Assembly (NCBI GenBank): GCA_013399875.1
Contig: VXAZ01001725.1
Span: 333,575-397,574, forward strand
Direction: 5' to 3'
Origin: Gymnorhina tibicen
Taxonomy: Eukaryota; Chordata; Aves; Passeriformes; Artamidae
Length of the DNA: 64,000 bases
Part shown: positions 1 to 12,600 of the stretch, piece after piece
Position numbering within the stretch: position 1 is the stretch's first letter
Layout: the number at the start of each line of letters is the position of its first letter
Program-made: the position numbers and the translations under genes
The notes under the pieces: model-generated
What the model was told of the DNA's origin: nothing
Seen by the model: only the letters and a program-made list of their open reading frames with translations
The model's database searches: none

Positions 1-566
1 GATAAAGTTAGAGATAAAAATATCTGCTGCTCTCCTCTTGCCTGCTGAGCCAGTCATTCCATCGTGGAAGGCTGCTGTTACCTTGATATCTTCTTCTGAT
101 TTGGAGGTGATGATGGCATTTGTGTAACTGCTCACGTTAAAATCCATGGTTTGCTGAAGTTTCTCTTGAAAAAATATGGGAGGAACTGGATTAATACAGA
201 ACTGGATTTTGTGAGATTCACTGAGAGTAGTAAAATACTTTTGTCCTGAAAATTTCTACAATGGTTCTCTAAAGAGCCTTCAGTGAGATTGTGGAAGTAG
301 TATACCTGAGCTTGCAGTCTGTCTCCCAAGGTTTTAGACATTTACTGCTGAAAGGTAAGTTGTATCCAGTTTTTGTTTGAAGAGCATTATGGAGAGAAAT
401 GGATATTTTTCAGCAATGACCTGTAAATAACTATACCCATAAACCCCTGGCACTTGTACATATACTACATTGTTGTGTGTAAGGGAGGAAAATGTAATAT
501 ATTTAACTGTTAACTTGTATATTTAACTGGGAACTTATAAAGTAAACTTTTTCTGACTTGTTGCAG
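1..566 (+). other. LMBR1 intron 4 (3' part)
   Basis: AT-rich intronic sequence ending in the exon 5 acceptor. No exon 4 coding sequence and no repeat were recognised. Confidence 0.8.
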
Positions 567-670
567 GTTTGTGGAATCTTGCCTCTCTTTTTTCAAATCT
601 GTGCTTGTTTGTGTTGATGCCCTTTGCGTTTTTCTTCCTGGAATCAGAAGGATTTGCTGGCTTAAAAAAG
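567..670 (+). CDS. LMBR1: LMBR1 exon 5
   Basis: The exon follows a TTGCAG acceptor and precedes a GTAGGA donor. It begins in phase 1 (two bases complete a Gly codon) and encodes LWNLASLFSNLCLFVLMPFA followed by a stretch ending GFAGLKK. This is a hydrophobic membrane segment that is nearly identical to the human protein. It is the exon immediately before the ZRS-bearing intron. Confidence 0.97.
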
Positions 671-3600
671 GTAGGAAAACACTATTAAATACAGAGTAAT
701 TGCAGTGTATATTTTATTTTCAGCCCTTGTTTCTGATGAAACTGAAATTACAGGTTGAGGAGGATTTGGTGCTGGGATGTGTGTGCTTCTGTGAAGGTGG
801 ATATACAGCTGCACACTCTGGCACAGGCCAGGTATACAGGGAAAAAGGACTCCTTAAAAGCCACGTGTACTGAGATCAAGAAAATTATTTAACTCTTTTT
901 TAAATTAAATGATTCAATCAAGATTTCATTTTTTGGGAGATAATTTTATTGGGATGTTAAAAGGAGAGAAGGTTCAAAAAATGGGTAAGAAATAAAATAA
1001 CAAGGAAGAGAAGCACAGGTTTCTTGCTGATGGGAAGGGTGATTAAATAACAGATGACTCTGAGAAAACAAGCTTGATTTGTGAATTTTAAAGATTACAA
1101 ATGTCCCAAAAAAGTTTCAAATGTGGTCAGTATTAACAATAATATGTTAAGAAAACTGTCTTAAATGGGCAAAGAATACCCTAAAATATTCAACTTAGAT
1201 GAATATATTCAGGTTGAGAGGGCCGAGTATTTCAGTGAAGCAGGGAATTTGGGAAAGCAGTTTTTGAACAGTAAGATGATAACAATTGTATTAATACGTG
1301 AACGTAAAGAAACACAGAAAAATTACTATAATGGGAGGCACATCAAAATTAATTTCAAATCATAAATATCAAATAGATTAAACTGGAATGACTGCCTGGG
1401 GACCAATTGTAGCATGCTTTCATTAATCTTTATCATCCAAATGATTACACTTTTGTTTTTAATGATACTACCCTTGAGGGAATTCTGCTCCCTTTGGATG
1501 ACAGTTGTTGGAAAGCAAAGGGTCTTGGAAAGTGATCTTGAAATCTGGAGAATGAAATGAATTAAAGATGGATGCAAAAGACTGAGTCATTGAAGCACGG
1601 CATGTAATGTAGGGGGCACCAGGGGATAATTGTATTTGGAAGGAAAACGTCATTCTTGGTTGCATTGATAGGAACTGGCATGAAGGCAGTGAAGTTGCCA
1701 TTTTGGTTCTTGGTGGGATTAGGGAAAACTAAACTGAAGTGCTGCATTCAAGTTGGGATTTTTGGGTTCACTTGAGAAAAAACAGAGGACAGCAAAACAG
1801 ACAAACAACTTAGAAACTACTGTGTGAAGGAAAATTTTAATTCAGAGAAAACAATGTGGAGAAACAGAGACTTCATTCCATAGAAGAAGGTACTGGGGGA
1901 TAACAGCAATGCAGCTGTGTCAGAAAACACCTGCAGGGCCCAGCCCAGGTGGTGTGTAAGTGTTGTCTGGTGTCACCTGTGCTGAGCAGATGCTGCTGCG
2001 GCGCTGCTGTGCATTGACCAAACTGCAGAAGTATCCAGGTCCCTTCAGTTACAAGTTTGGGTGACCAAACTAATGCATTCAGCTTCCAAGGAGTTTGGTG
2101 ATGGACTGCTGTGTTTAACTCTACTTGTCTATTTTGGCTGGAAAACACTCTCCTTTCTTATTCCTTCACTTCAGGTATATACAGGGCTGAAAGCTTTTAG
2201 CAACTCCGTTAGTCCTTCCAGTTTTCGTGTGGAGGCCACTCCATTTTCCTTTTGACGCTTAAGTATCTACCCACAGCTAACATTTATCTTTTCTGCTAAA
2301 AAATATCTTAACTGATTATAGTGTGGTTTGTGTCTCCTGCAATTCAACAAAACCAAGGATTCTCTCCATTAACATACTGGATAAGGTCCTTCTGCTTGTA
2401 GAGTTCTGTTGGCTCCAACTGATGCTTTATGTATCCCAGCTACATGAAACTTGCACTTTATATGAAACTTTTAATAGTTAAAGTGTAACTTTCTTATAGT
2501 TATCCATAAATCCCATTCAAGATAAATCAGATCACCATTGCATGTTTATGCTTGAAAGCATTTGTGAGATGAGATGGATAAGACAGAACCAAAATCTGCA
2601 GATGCCAGGGAAAAGATGGTTGTTGGTGCTTTAGAGTTTTTTTTCTTCATGGGGGCAGATGAGATCAGATTTTGGTATCAAAACCCACCTATTGGAGGGG
2701 AGGAAATTCCATTTTGGAATTTTTTTTTTACTTTGAGTTCTGGATGTTTTTGGAACATCCCAGAAGCCAAGTGTGATTCTTGGTACAAATACTCCATACC
2801 TTTATGTAATGTCTGTTCTACCTCACTGCTCTGTTTAAAAGTATCCAAAATGGATGGAATTGTTTTGCTTGTTTTGAGTGAGCCTTAAAGCTGCTGGTCA
2901 AGATTGAGGAATTGTGATCTGTTGTAATATGAACATACCTTGTCTTTGATTGCTTTTCTTGGAAAAACAAGTGGCAGATGGCACTTCTGATCAAAGGTCA
3001 TAGTTAAAATTAAATATGCTGTTCTTTTCAGATGCTGATGTAGATAAACGATTCTACTTGCATAGAAATAATTGCTATATATATTTTAAAGAATTACATC
3101 ACATAATTGGGTGATTAGAATCTGGGAAAATTCATGATTAATCAAACTCAGGATTACATGTAAGGTTTTCAGTTCTAGCGTCTATGAAGGAAAGGTATTT
3201 CCCATCGTTTTTTACTTTCTGTAGATTTTTGTCATGTTTTGTACCTCTTTTCCGAGAATTCCTTTGTAGAATTTTGGTATTTGAACAAATTATTTTGTAT
3301 AATTTAAAAAAAAAAAAATTTTGTCATTCATCACATCAAACCAATGGACCAGAGAGATGAAACATTGTTCAAATGCTATTACTGTTCACTGGAAAAATCA
3401 GATTTTAGTGATCTCAATTTAAAAGTACATTTCATACATTTGGCAAAACTTGTAGCATTTAAGAGAAGAATGATCTCCTGTAAATGGGATGACATTCAGT
3501 AAAGAGGTTTGGCATGGATCTTTAATCCTTCAGTTGGGAGTTGGGAAAGCAGTTGATTCTAGATGCCCAGCTCAGATCAAAATTTGGATAAAATGACTGT

Positions 3601-6600
3601 TCCAGTGGAAGCTTTTATGCAGGTCATCTTGTCACTGAATTATCTTCATCATAATGACTAAATAGGTCGCTTGGGATATAGGTGTGTGCAGTGAGGATGT
3701 CTATTTGAAGGTGTTCATATATGAATTACTTGTTGGACTTTTATTGAACTTCTGAAAATGTATAATTAAGAGTTTCATTCCTGAAACTGAAATGATTTTT
3801 TTTCATTTTTAATGGATGTCGTTGTTCAGTTTGAATAGCAACAGTAATTTTAGTCATTATCGTGTATGGGTCTGACTCCTGAAGATTTTAGCCATCTGTT
3901 TATCACAGACTGTGCTATAAAAGTTGATTTTATGTATTGACTGTAATGTGTTGTGGTTTTTTTTTTTCAAACTCTGATATTTCAGATAGCTCATAGGTTA
4001 CTGTTGTGAGCTTTGTATAACTTTTCTTTCCGTGTTCCGGAATGGTAGCATTTCTCCCTTAACTGTTCAGAATCAGAATGGGTTTGATTAACCATCTTCC
4101 AATTTCCTATGGCTCTTTTCCCTGGCTGCTTTCTAAATGGCACATGGCCCCTCTTAGAGACTCGCTTGGATTCCCCAGGGCAGCAGTTTAAAACAAGCAA
4201 GGACTTGCATATTGTGCAGAGGAGAGAAACAGGGAAATGAGGCGCTGGCCACGGATGGATGCAGTGCTGCACTGGAATTCAGACTGATTCTCTGCTAGTT
4301 TTTCATAAAATCCACTGTATGAAATCAGAAAGGCTGTTTTGGGCCTAAGGGGGTTGACCATGCCCTTCTAAAGAGCTTAAGTGCTGCTCTTTGCTTTTGT
4401 TCATTTCCATTTAATGGCACTTGAAGAATTCTGATGTCAGGACAATAACAATAATCCAGCCAATCCTGGAGGTGTATAACATACATATGTATATGTGTGT
4501 ATGTCCTTGTGTATCTGCCATGTGTGTATGGATGCACACACGTATTTTTGTGCACACATGAATTGGATTTTTTAAAACTCTGAATGTTGATACGTTGCAC
4601 CTCAGCCAGTGCTATTAACTGAGCTGTTGGATTACCTGATATCACTTTAATCTCTTGCACCAGTATAAAAAACTGTTTTACATTTTTCACTGTTCTTCTT
4701 GTCCTCCTTTGTAGAGTCTGTGCATAAAGTTATGTTGCTTGTTTAGATAATCTTTTAGTTCTTTGTCACTGATGTGCTCAGATTCTATAGTAATGAAACA
4801 AAGTTATCAAGAGTGTTTCTTAATGTCACAATTAACCTCATTCTTTATCATTCTCTCCAAAAAAGAAAAATTGTGCTATTTGCAGTTGAATATCTGTAGG
4901 TCACAGTGCTGATGTTTCCATGTGTGGTAACAGACTGCACAGAAAATTACATGTGTGCTGCTGTGTGAAGGAGGCAAACATTTTTGAGGAGATAATTGCT
5001 ATACATTTTCTTGACCTTTAAAATACGCTTTCTCTTGATGTAACTTCAATGGAAATTTGTATTTATTTGAAGTTGACAAAGAGAAAGACGTTTAGGAGTA
5101 ATTTCCTTGTAAGAAAATACAAATAGTGCAATTTACCACTGCGAGAAACTGGAAAAACTAGGTATTGCATAATCACAAGTGTAGAGTTTTAAAAAGGCTT
5201 TATGAAGTATATTACCTTAATACTGATCTTTGAACTTGTAGTCATAGCATAAAGTTTAACATGAGCGACAGCAACATCCTGACCAATTATCCAAATTATC
5301 CAGACATCCCAAAATGTTCAGAACACAACACACAGAGTCTGTGGATTAAGAGGTTAACTCCTGGAACATCAAAAGAAGTGCATGATAATAAAAACAAATA
5401 GTACAAAATTTTGAGGTAACTTCCTTGCTTAATTAATTAGGTAGACCAGGTGGAAGCGAAGAGGCCAGAGCTGGTGCTCAGAATGTCTATAAAGCTGAGC
5501 AACATGACAGCACAATGGAGGAGGAACAAAGATTTTTTTAATATACTTCTATCCTGTGTCACAGTTTGAAATTGTCCTGGTTTATGTCCCTTTTGGCAAA
5601 CTTACATAAAAGTGACCCTGTACTGTATTTTATGACCAGATGACTTTTTTCCCAGTGGCTAATTTGTATCAGACCCCCATCTTAAAGAGACACAGAAATG
5701 AGTAGGAAGTCCAAGCCGGTTTGTCTCAATGAGCTTTCATTGCATGCTTTCATTATTTTTGCTCGTTTTTGCCACTGATCATCCATAAATTGTTGGAAAT
5801 GAGTGATTAAGGAAGTGCTGCTTAGTGTTAGTGGCACATGCACATTCTTGTTATGTTTTTTGTGGGTGAGAGGAAATCGCGTACTGCACAAACAAAAAGG
5901 AAAACTCCTGCTGGGAACCTTTCAAGGAAATTTAACTTGCGTAATGTTTTGATCTTGGTGTTTATTACAGAAAATAAGAGTAATATTTCACCAGCTATTG
6001 TTATGTGTCAGCTAGTCCCTCCATCTGCTTGCCTTTCCTTGATGGCTCTTCCCAAATTCTCAGTTTATTTTAATAAAAACACCACTTAAAAATATAGCAG
6101 TTTATTCATATGCTGAAGGCAGGTGAGCTGGGCCAGCGTTCAGAACATTTATTGTGTTGTGCTTGCTACTGTATAAAGATTTGGCTGTTCTGGCTGCAAA
6201 GCCCTGCCTGTGTTAGCAGCTGCAGCTTAACCTGTGCAAGTAAAACGTGGGGTGTAGTTCCTTTCCAGATAGTGAAATGCAGGGGTTTCTGCTCTTAAAG
6301 GCAGATTTCTTCCCTTCATCTCTTTTACTGAAGCATGGCTTTTAAAAATGTTTTGTAAGTAAAATTACTTATTTGGGGAGAAGGTGAAAAGTTGAAGCTT
6401 TGCAAAAATACTATCATTAACATTTTTTGAAACAGCTTCTTTTTTGCTATAATGTGTTGTTAGCTTGCTAAACAATCACAGTGTGTATGTCTCCCATCTC
6501 CTCAGTATTTGATTTGATCCACTTTATATTTATCAATAGCAATGATTTTTCCTAGTCATGTCACTATGAAATAGGACTGAACTAAGCTTAAGTTTGTGAT

Positions 6601-9600
6601 GTATTGTGTTGCAATGCACTGTGTTTGCAAACTCCAAGTTAAAAAAACACAGTAATAAATATAGTGAAAAGTGAACCTGCTGCTTTTTTATTTCTTGGTA
6701 GGTATGGAAATTATAATTTCTGTATTTTTCCATGTAGAAAATCTGTACTCCCAGCTTTGCTGTTTGTAGCAGTAGAACTCTGGTACAACTGTAGGTGTAG
6801 ACTACTATAAAGGACATTTCAGTGTGTGATGACAATGTAGGAAGTATGTTCAAAGTTAGCTTTAGTATTTACTTTTAGAAACTTTTTTGCTTATCTCAAG
6901 CAGATTTTCATGGAAAGAAATTTGTTCCTATATTGCAAAATACTGGCATATAATCCTTTCCAATATGAAATAATTTCTAATTAAAATCAGTCAGTTTTTA
7001 AAATTTGCCTTGATTTTTCTGCAAAAGGGATTTGGAGAGTTCAAGAATCTTGAGCCTTGTTTGCAAGCAGCATTTGACTGTGCTTTATGCTTTTTGATTG
7101 TACCTCTGACTGCAATACCCACAGGCCACTCTGTGTCATGGCTCACCAAATAGTCTTGAGGTGCCCTGCTAACAGTGGATGTTTATTTGGCATTTAAGCT
7201 CATATTTATTTGTCTATAAAATCATTCTGCATGAACTGAGACTTCAGTGCTCTGATGTCTATGAAATGTTTACTAGTATGTAGCTGAATTATTGTACATT
7301 ATATTACAACCCATTTACTCATTCCATTAGTAATACCAGAGACAAAAGTTGTTTAATCAGTCACATCAAAGGCAGCTGTTTGGGTTTGTATTTTTGACAT
7401 AAGCTAACATGTTAAATTCAGATATGAAGTCCAGTTTTTAAACTGGAGTCCTTTAAAATGACACCACCTAAAATTTATTAGAGTTTGTTGTTGTTCGGAA
7501 GCAGATCCTGATTATTCTGGGATTTTGATTTGGCAAGAAGCTTGATCATGGTTTTTCCTTCTCCCTATTAAAATAACGGGCATACCTAGCTGGCATTTGT
7601 ACAAACCCATAACTTAATCTGTAGGATGTAAGGTGCAGAGTTAAGGACTGTATTTAACTGTAAATCTTGCATTAAGGATAATGCCTATCTGGAAGCTTTG
7701 TGGGGTTCCTGATTCCGCTGAAGTCTCAGAAACAGCTTGTACGCAGCTAAATGTAGAGTGTATTTGGAATTTGTAATATAGAGGACAGCCCCATCTAATA
7801 TTAAGTATGAGAAGAGCTTATGAAATGGTTGGAAAGGGAAGATGAGAAGGTTTAGTATAACTTGTTAGCATGTCACATTGACAAGTGTTACGATTCTGAA
7901 AACATATTAAAATTACAGCTTTACACTACCAAGTCCTTTATTTGCACTTCTGCAGAGGAAAGAAAAATATTCTTACCTTACAGGTATATATATTAGCAAA
8001 TTAGTGTGTAAAGAGTTTGGTGATTGTTTGGCCTACTTTTGTGAATCTGTGACTGGAATCTGTAACTCTACTGTAGATTAGTGTGAAATGAAAATACCTT
8101 TGTAAAAGTAACGTCTGTTTGCAGTGATGTCTGTTTGCTGTCCTTTCACAATGACGTAAGAGCATGAAAATTACTACAGGTAAGTCAAAAGAGGCTGGGA
8201 ATCCTGGTTGTATTACTATTTTTTTGTATTTCAAAACCTTGATTTCAGCACACATAATTTTTTTTTTTTGCCTAAATGTCTGTATGTAGACGTTTAGGAT
8301 CAAAGGCTCTGCAGGACAGGTAAATAACATCCATGTATTTGACAGCTTAAGGTCACATCATATTTCACTGAGAGTGAGATAAAAAACTTCAAGAATCAGT
8401 GGCCAGGAGAGAGAAACTTGTCATATGAGGAATAATGGCTTAATATGAATCTGGTTTTGTAGATATATAAAATATCTTATCAGGTTTTTGTAAGACTTCT
8501 TGCTTAAGTCAGTTGGGGACATTATATGTAAAAATCTGCCTTTTTTATACTAGCATAAGGAGATCTGCAGTTTGTTGAACATAAGTAACAGTTCTGTATC
8601 TGGGGACAGCTGAGGGGGAAATAAGGGAATGTTGGTTGTTGCACACATTGGATCAAGATGTGATGAGATGTGATCTGTGCTCCGTTTCATTGAAGTAGTT
8701 AAATGTCAGTTGGTTGCTTCCATAAATTAGATGGTACTTCGTTTAAAGAGGCCTCAGTGTAAGGTACAAAAAAATAGGCTACCAGGAGATAAGCTGATGG
8801 TGGAGTTTATTTGGTACAGCTTTTCTGCACTGGTTGCCTCCCTGCTACTTTGTTATCTGAGCAGGAGTTCAGCCTTTCTGCAGCAGTGTGTGGAGTTGAG
8901 GTTATAATAACTTTTTCTGAACAACTCTATAATGCAGATAGAAAATCAAAATGTGTCAGGTTAGTTTGTGTTCTTGCAGCATTTTAATATATTTGAGCTA
9001 TGGAAATTTGTAGAGTAACAAGATGAACCAAGTGTTGTTAGTAATATTGGGGTAAAAATACTGCACAAAGGAAATGGTGTTACTCTGAAATGTGGTTTTT
9101 CTCATTGTGGCTTCTCTAGCATACTGTGAGAATCTGCATTAGGTGACGCATTATGAGTAGGTAGAGGCATCTGTAAAACTACTCAGTTTTGGAAGCTAGC
9201 ACTGGAGCATTAGTTATTCCACCTCACCCCAGCCAGGAATGGGCTGCATTGCTGAACTTTTGTGCTTTCCCCACGCCTACGTCGCCCTGAACTTGCACAT
9301 TTGTGCTGTATGTAGCATGCTTATGCTTTGTAGACTTTCCACGGTTTCTGCTAAAAGCCTTAACACGTAGCTGGAAGCCTGCAAATGGAATAAGAGCAGA
9401 ATATTTTCCTCTGCTGCTCTCTTAGTGGATAAATGGAGTTGTTTTTTTAAATTGGTTTTAGGATAACTTACGGAGTTCTGCATGAGCAAAAATAAACATG
9501 TTAAATACTTCTACTACTTGTAAAGTGTGCAGATGGTACAGCTACCAATGCTAAGCTTGAATCTCTTAGTTTATCTCTGTTGTAAACTGAAGCACTGGCT

Positions 9601-12600
9601 TCTAAAATATTTTTTCTTTCTAAGACACTTATCTTTAGGCATAAATAAGTAGCTTTTAAATTTTGTTTGTATGGAGTATTCTTAATGCCCTCTATAGACC
9701 CTTCTGTTTGTGGTAGATGTGTATCTAAAAACCCTGAGATGTAATTTTTTTCTTTTCTTTTTTATTGTCAGTTAATAATAAAATTTATGTAAGAATTTAA
9801 TTTAAAACTGAAGTGTTTCATGGAAAAATTTGCCATCCTTTGGGAAGGAAATAGTCACACATGCAGGATCCCTGAAATGGCTGTGATTCAGAGCCCATTT
9901 TTAGTCAATGGAAAAAGGCAGATGCCTCTAAGAATTTGGCATGTTTGAGTTAGAGGCCTCAAGAAGCAATGTGAGCATCTTCTCATCTCAGTGTGTTTGG
10001 ATTTATTTCATTAAATGGTCAGAAGCATTAAACTGATTTGTTGTTAGTTTTATTTGAAGTATGTGATTTGTTTTATAAAAATGGCTGGTTTATGCATGAG
10101 GAATATCTTAGTAAGTTTTGAATATTTAAATATTTTCACATTAGTCAGTGTCTTCATTTGCATCTCCATTGACATCAAGTAGTGACCGTTCAGAACAAGC
10201 AAAACTTTCTCTATTTGAAATCTATTTATGTGCTTTTGTTACTTTATATTAAAATTGAAAAATACTTACAGATTTACCATATCTGTAATTTTAATTCACA
10301 GAGAAGAAAATTTCCATAGGATTTTATATTGATTGTGGAAAGGTTTAATATAATTGTCTTAACCATAGAAAGGCAATAAGCATTTTTCTAATGAGTTTTC
10401 ACTTATTAAATGAAACTTTACTAGGCAGACACCACTTTTCATTCCTTCTCTAAAAGGAATGGTGTTTTGGTACTGATAACCATGTGATATTTAGATCTGT
10501 AGTCTATATTACTTATTTAGTATTACTAGAATTACTTCACATTAAGGATTGCTCTATATTAAGAATCACTTATTCTGAGCTGACATCTCAAGGAAGGAGC
10601 TTACACATCTGTAGTCAGAATTTGTGAGGCAGACAACAACTTCATTTACAAAGGAGGGGAGGAGGGAGAACCAAAGACTTTCTCCCATCCCTGTCCTTTT
10701 TTTTGGGTAGCTTTTTCAAGAGTTTCCCAGCTTATTAGTAGGAACTTCCAGCATTCTGTTGCTTTGACCAGTTCCTAGAAGCGTGCTTTCTTCTTGGGCG
10801 TATTCACTCTATCATGACTTCAGGGGATGTACTTTTGTTTTCTTTACTTATTTTAGAACTTTAAAAGTGACCTGTGTGCTTGTACATGTCATTTACTTTT
10901 GGTAACTGTCTTCAGGGTTTCTTTCTGCCAGAAGCACAATCACAAATTCCAAGTCTTTCTTTATACTTTGCGTTACTTGTCTTTATGCTCTGCCAAGCTA
11001 CAAAGAGGTTGGAAAACATCTATTTATCTTCCTATAGGCCAGTCTAGCAGGAAAGATTCTTTCTGATCCAAAAGTAAATGATTAGAGGGAGACTCATAGT
11101 GTCAGAAATCCCACAGCTCCCATGTTGTTGTTGCAGGTGGCTTTGGAAAGTCTGGGAAACTTGGTAGGTGGAGGGAGTGGAGCATCTGAGAGCTAATTAG
11201 TGAGGGCTGGGCTAGTGAATGGAACAACAGAGCAAACTTGTGGGGGAAAGGGGTAACACTGGGACACTTAAAATTTTACTGCAATTGTCCTTTCAGTTCT
11301 CATTTCCCTTCTCCCTGGAAGGTTTGGGTTGTACGTCCATAGATCTGCATAGGACAAGCTGCAGCAGGGTGGTCATGTACATCTTGACAGCTGTAGGCTG
11401 TATTATTTTGTTCCAGTGTGCTTGCATTTTGTCTGCTATTCTGTCTAGCTTTTCCTCATTTTAAGAAATTGGTATGTATTCTGGTATGTATTCTGTTACA
11501 AAATCTGGAAGGAATAATATTTCTAATGTACTATTTCTATGTTAAATCTACAAGAATGATACCTGATGTGGAAGAGCCATGGGTCTGCTCTTTGCTTGAG
11601 TAATTTGAATCCATGTATTTGAAACAGTGCCTTGACTGCTAGGCAATAAATGAATCTCACATTATTATTCTCACTGGAGTCCATCTTACATTGGATAATG
11701 AAATAGATCCTAGGGAAAAAAGTGAGAAAGAACTGTTTTTTATCCCAGTCATGGGGACTCAAGTCTGCAAGGAGTCCACGTTGGTTCTTAGGTTATTTTG
11801 CTGAGTTATTTGTGTGCAGTGGTGTCAAGAGGAATGTTTGATGGGTATGGACCCCAAACTATGCTATAACATTTTGGTTGGGATACTCCTCTGGGACACT
11901 GAAGAAGGGAGCGTAAGTTTTCTTCGGCAGAGGAGTCACTGCAGTGGGTGTACGGCATCCTCAATAGATGGCCTCCTCACCAGGCATCTTTTTCTTGAGC
12001 TCTGATTGAGGGATTTTGGTCCTTCACTTCCAACTTGGCAGGCATAACTGTAATGCTTATTTTTATATGTCTTTAGCCAGTACCCAAAGAAATAATTTTG
12101 GTTTTTTTCAACAAAACTTTCATTTTTTTCTCTGTCCAGTTCTTGGCTTCTCTTTGAATTTTCTGGATTTTTTTACTTATTCTCTGCAGCTGTTAAGTTT
12201 GATACAGTTCAGTATTCTGGCTGCCTACTCTTCCTCTGTTGACAGCATAGTAACAACTGTGAAACCGCTTGAGAAAAGACACTAACAGAAGAATCAGCTG
12301 AAAGTTGCTGGGAATATTTTATGACTGAATTTTTCATGTTTGTATTGTGTGGAAAATAAATATAAACTTTAAAATATACTTGTGTTGTGATGAAAAGTGC
12401 TTATTTTAATCTTAAAATCCCCACAGGCTGGGAAGATTCTGTGAGGGAAGAGGTGGTGTAGGAGAAGCTGCAGTCAGTGCTTGTTACAGTCTGAAGTATT
12501 TGGTTCTTGTATGGGCAAGGAAATGTTGTTTTTTTGGTTTTTTTTTTTACTTGAATGTGATGCCTGAATATATTACTTCTTGATTAAAATCTTCTTAGCT

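Larger units (their letters stand above)
5045..5860 (+). promoter_or_regulatory. ZRS: ZRS / MFCS1, long-range SHH limb enhancer in LMBR1 intron 5
   Basis: About 815 bases match from memory the mammalian and chicken ZRS almost continuously, from the TTATTTGAAGTTGACAAAGA block (about 5063) through the TTTTGAGGTAACTTCCTTGC block (about 5410) to GGAAGTGCTGCTTAGTG (about 5811). The position in the intron after exon 5 is exactly that known in human, mouse and chicken. The ZRS drives SHH in the zone of polarizing activity of the limb bud from a great distance. Point changes in it cause preaxial polydactyly in humans, cats, mice and Silkie chickens, and damage to it accompanies limb loss in snakes. 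ETS cores, HOX-type TAAT sites and E-boxes are all visible, so this copy looks intact. Boundaries are approximate because I judged them by remembered conservation. Confidence 0.95.
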
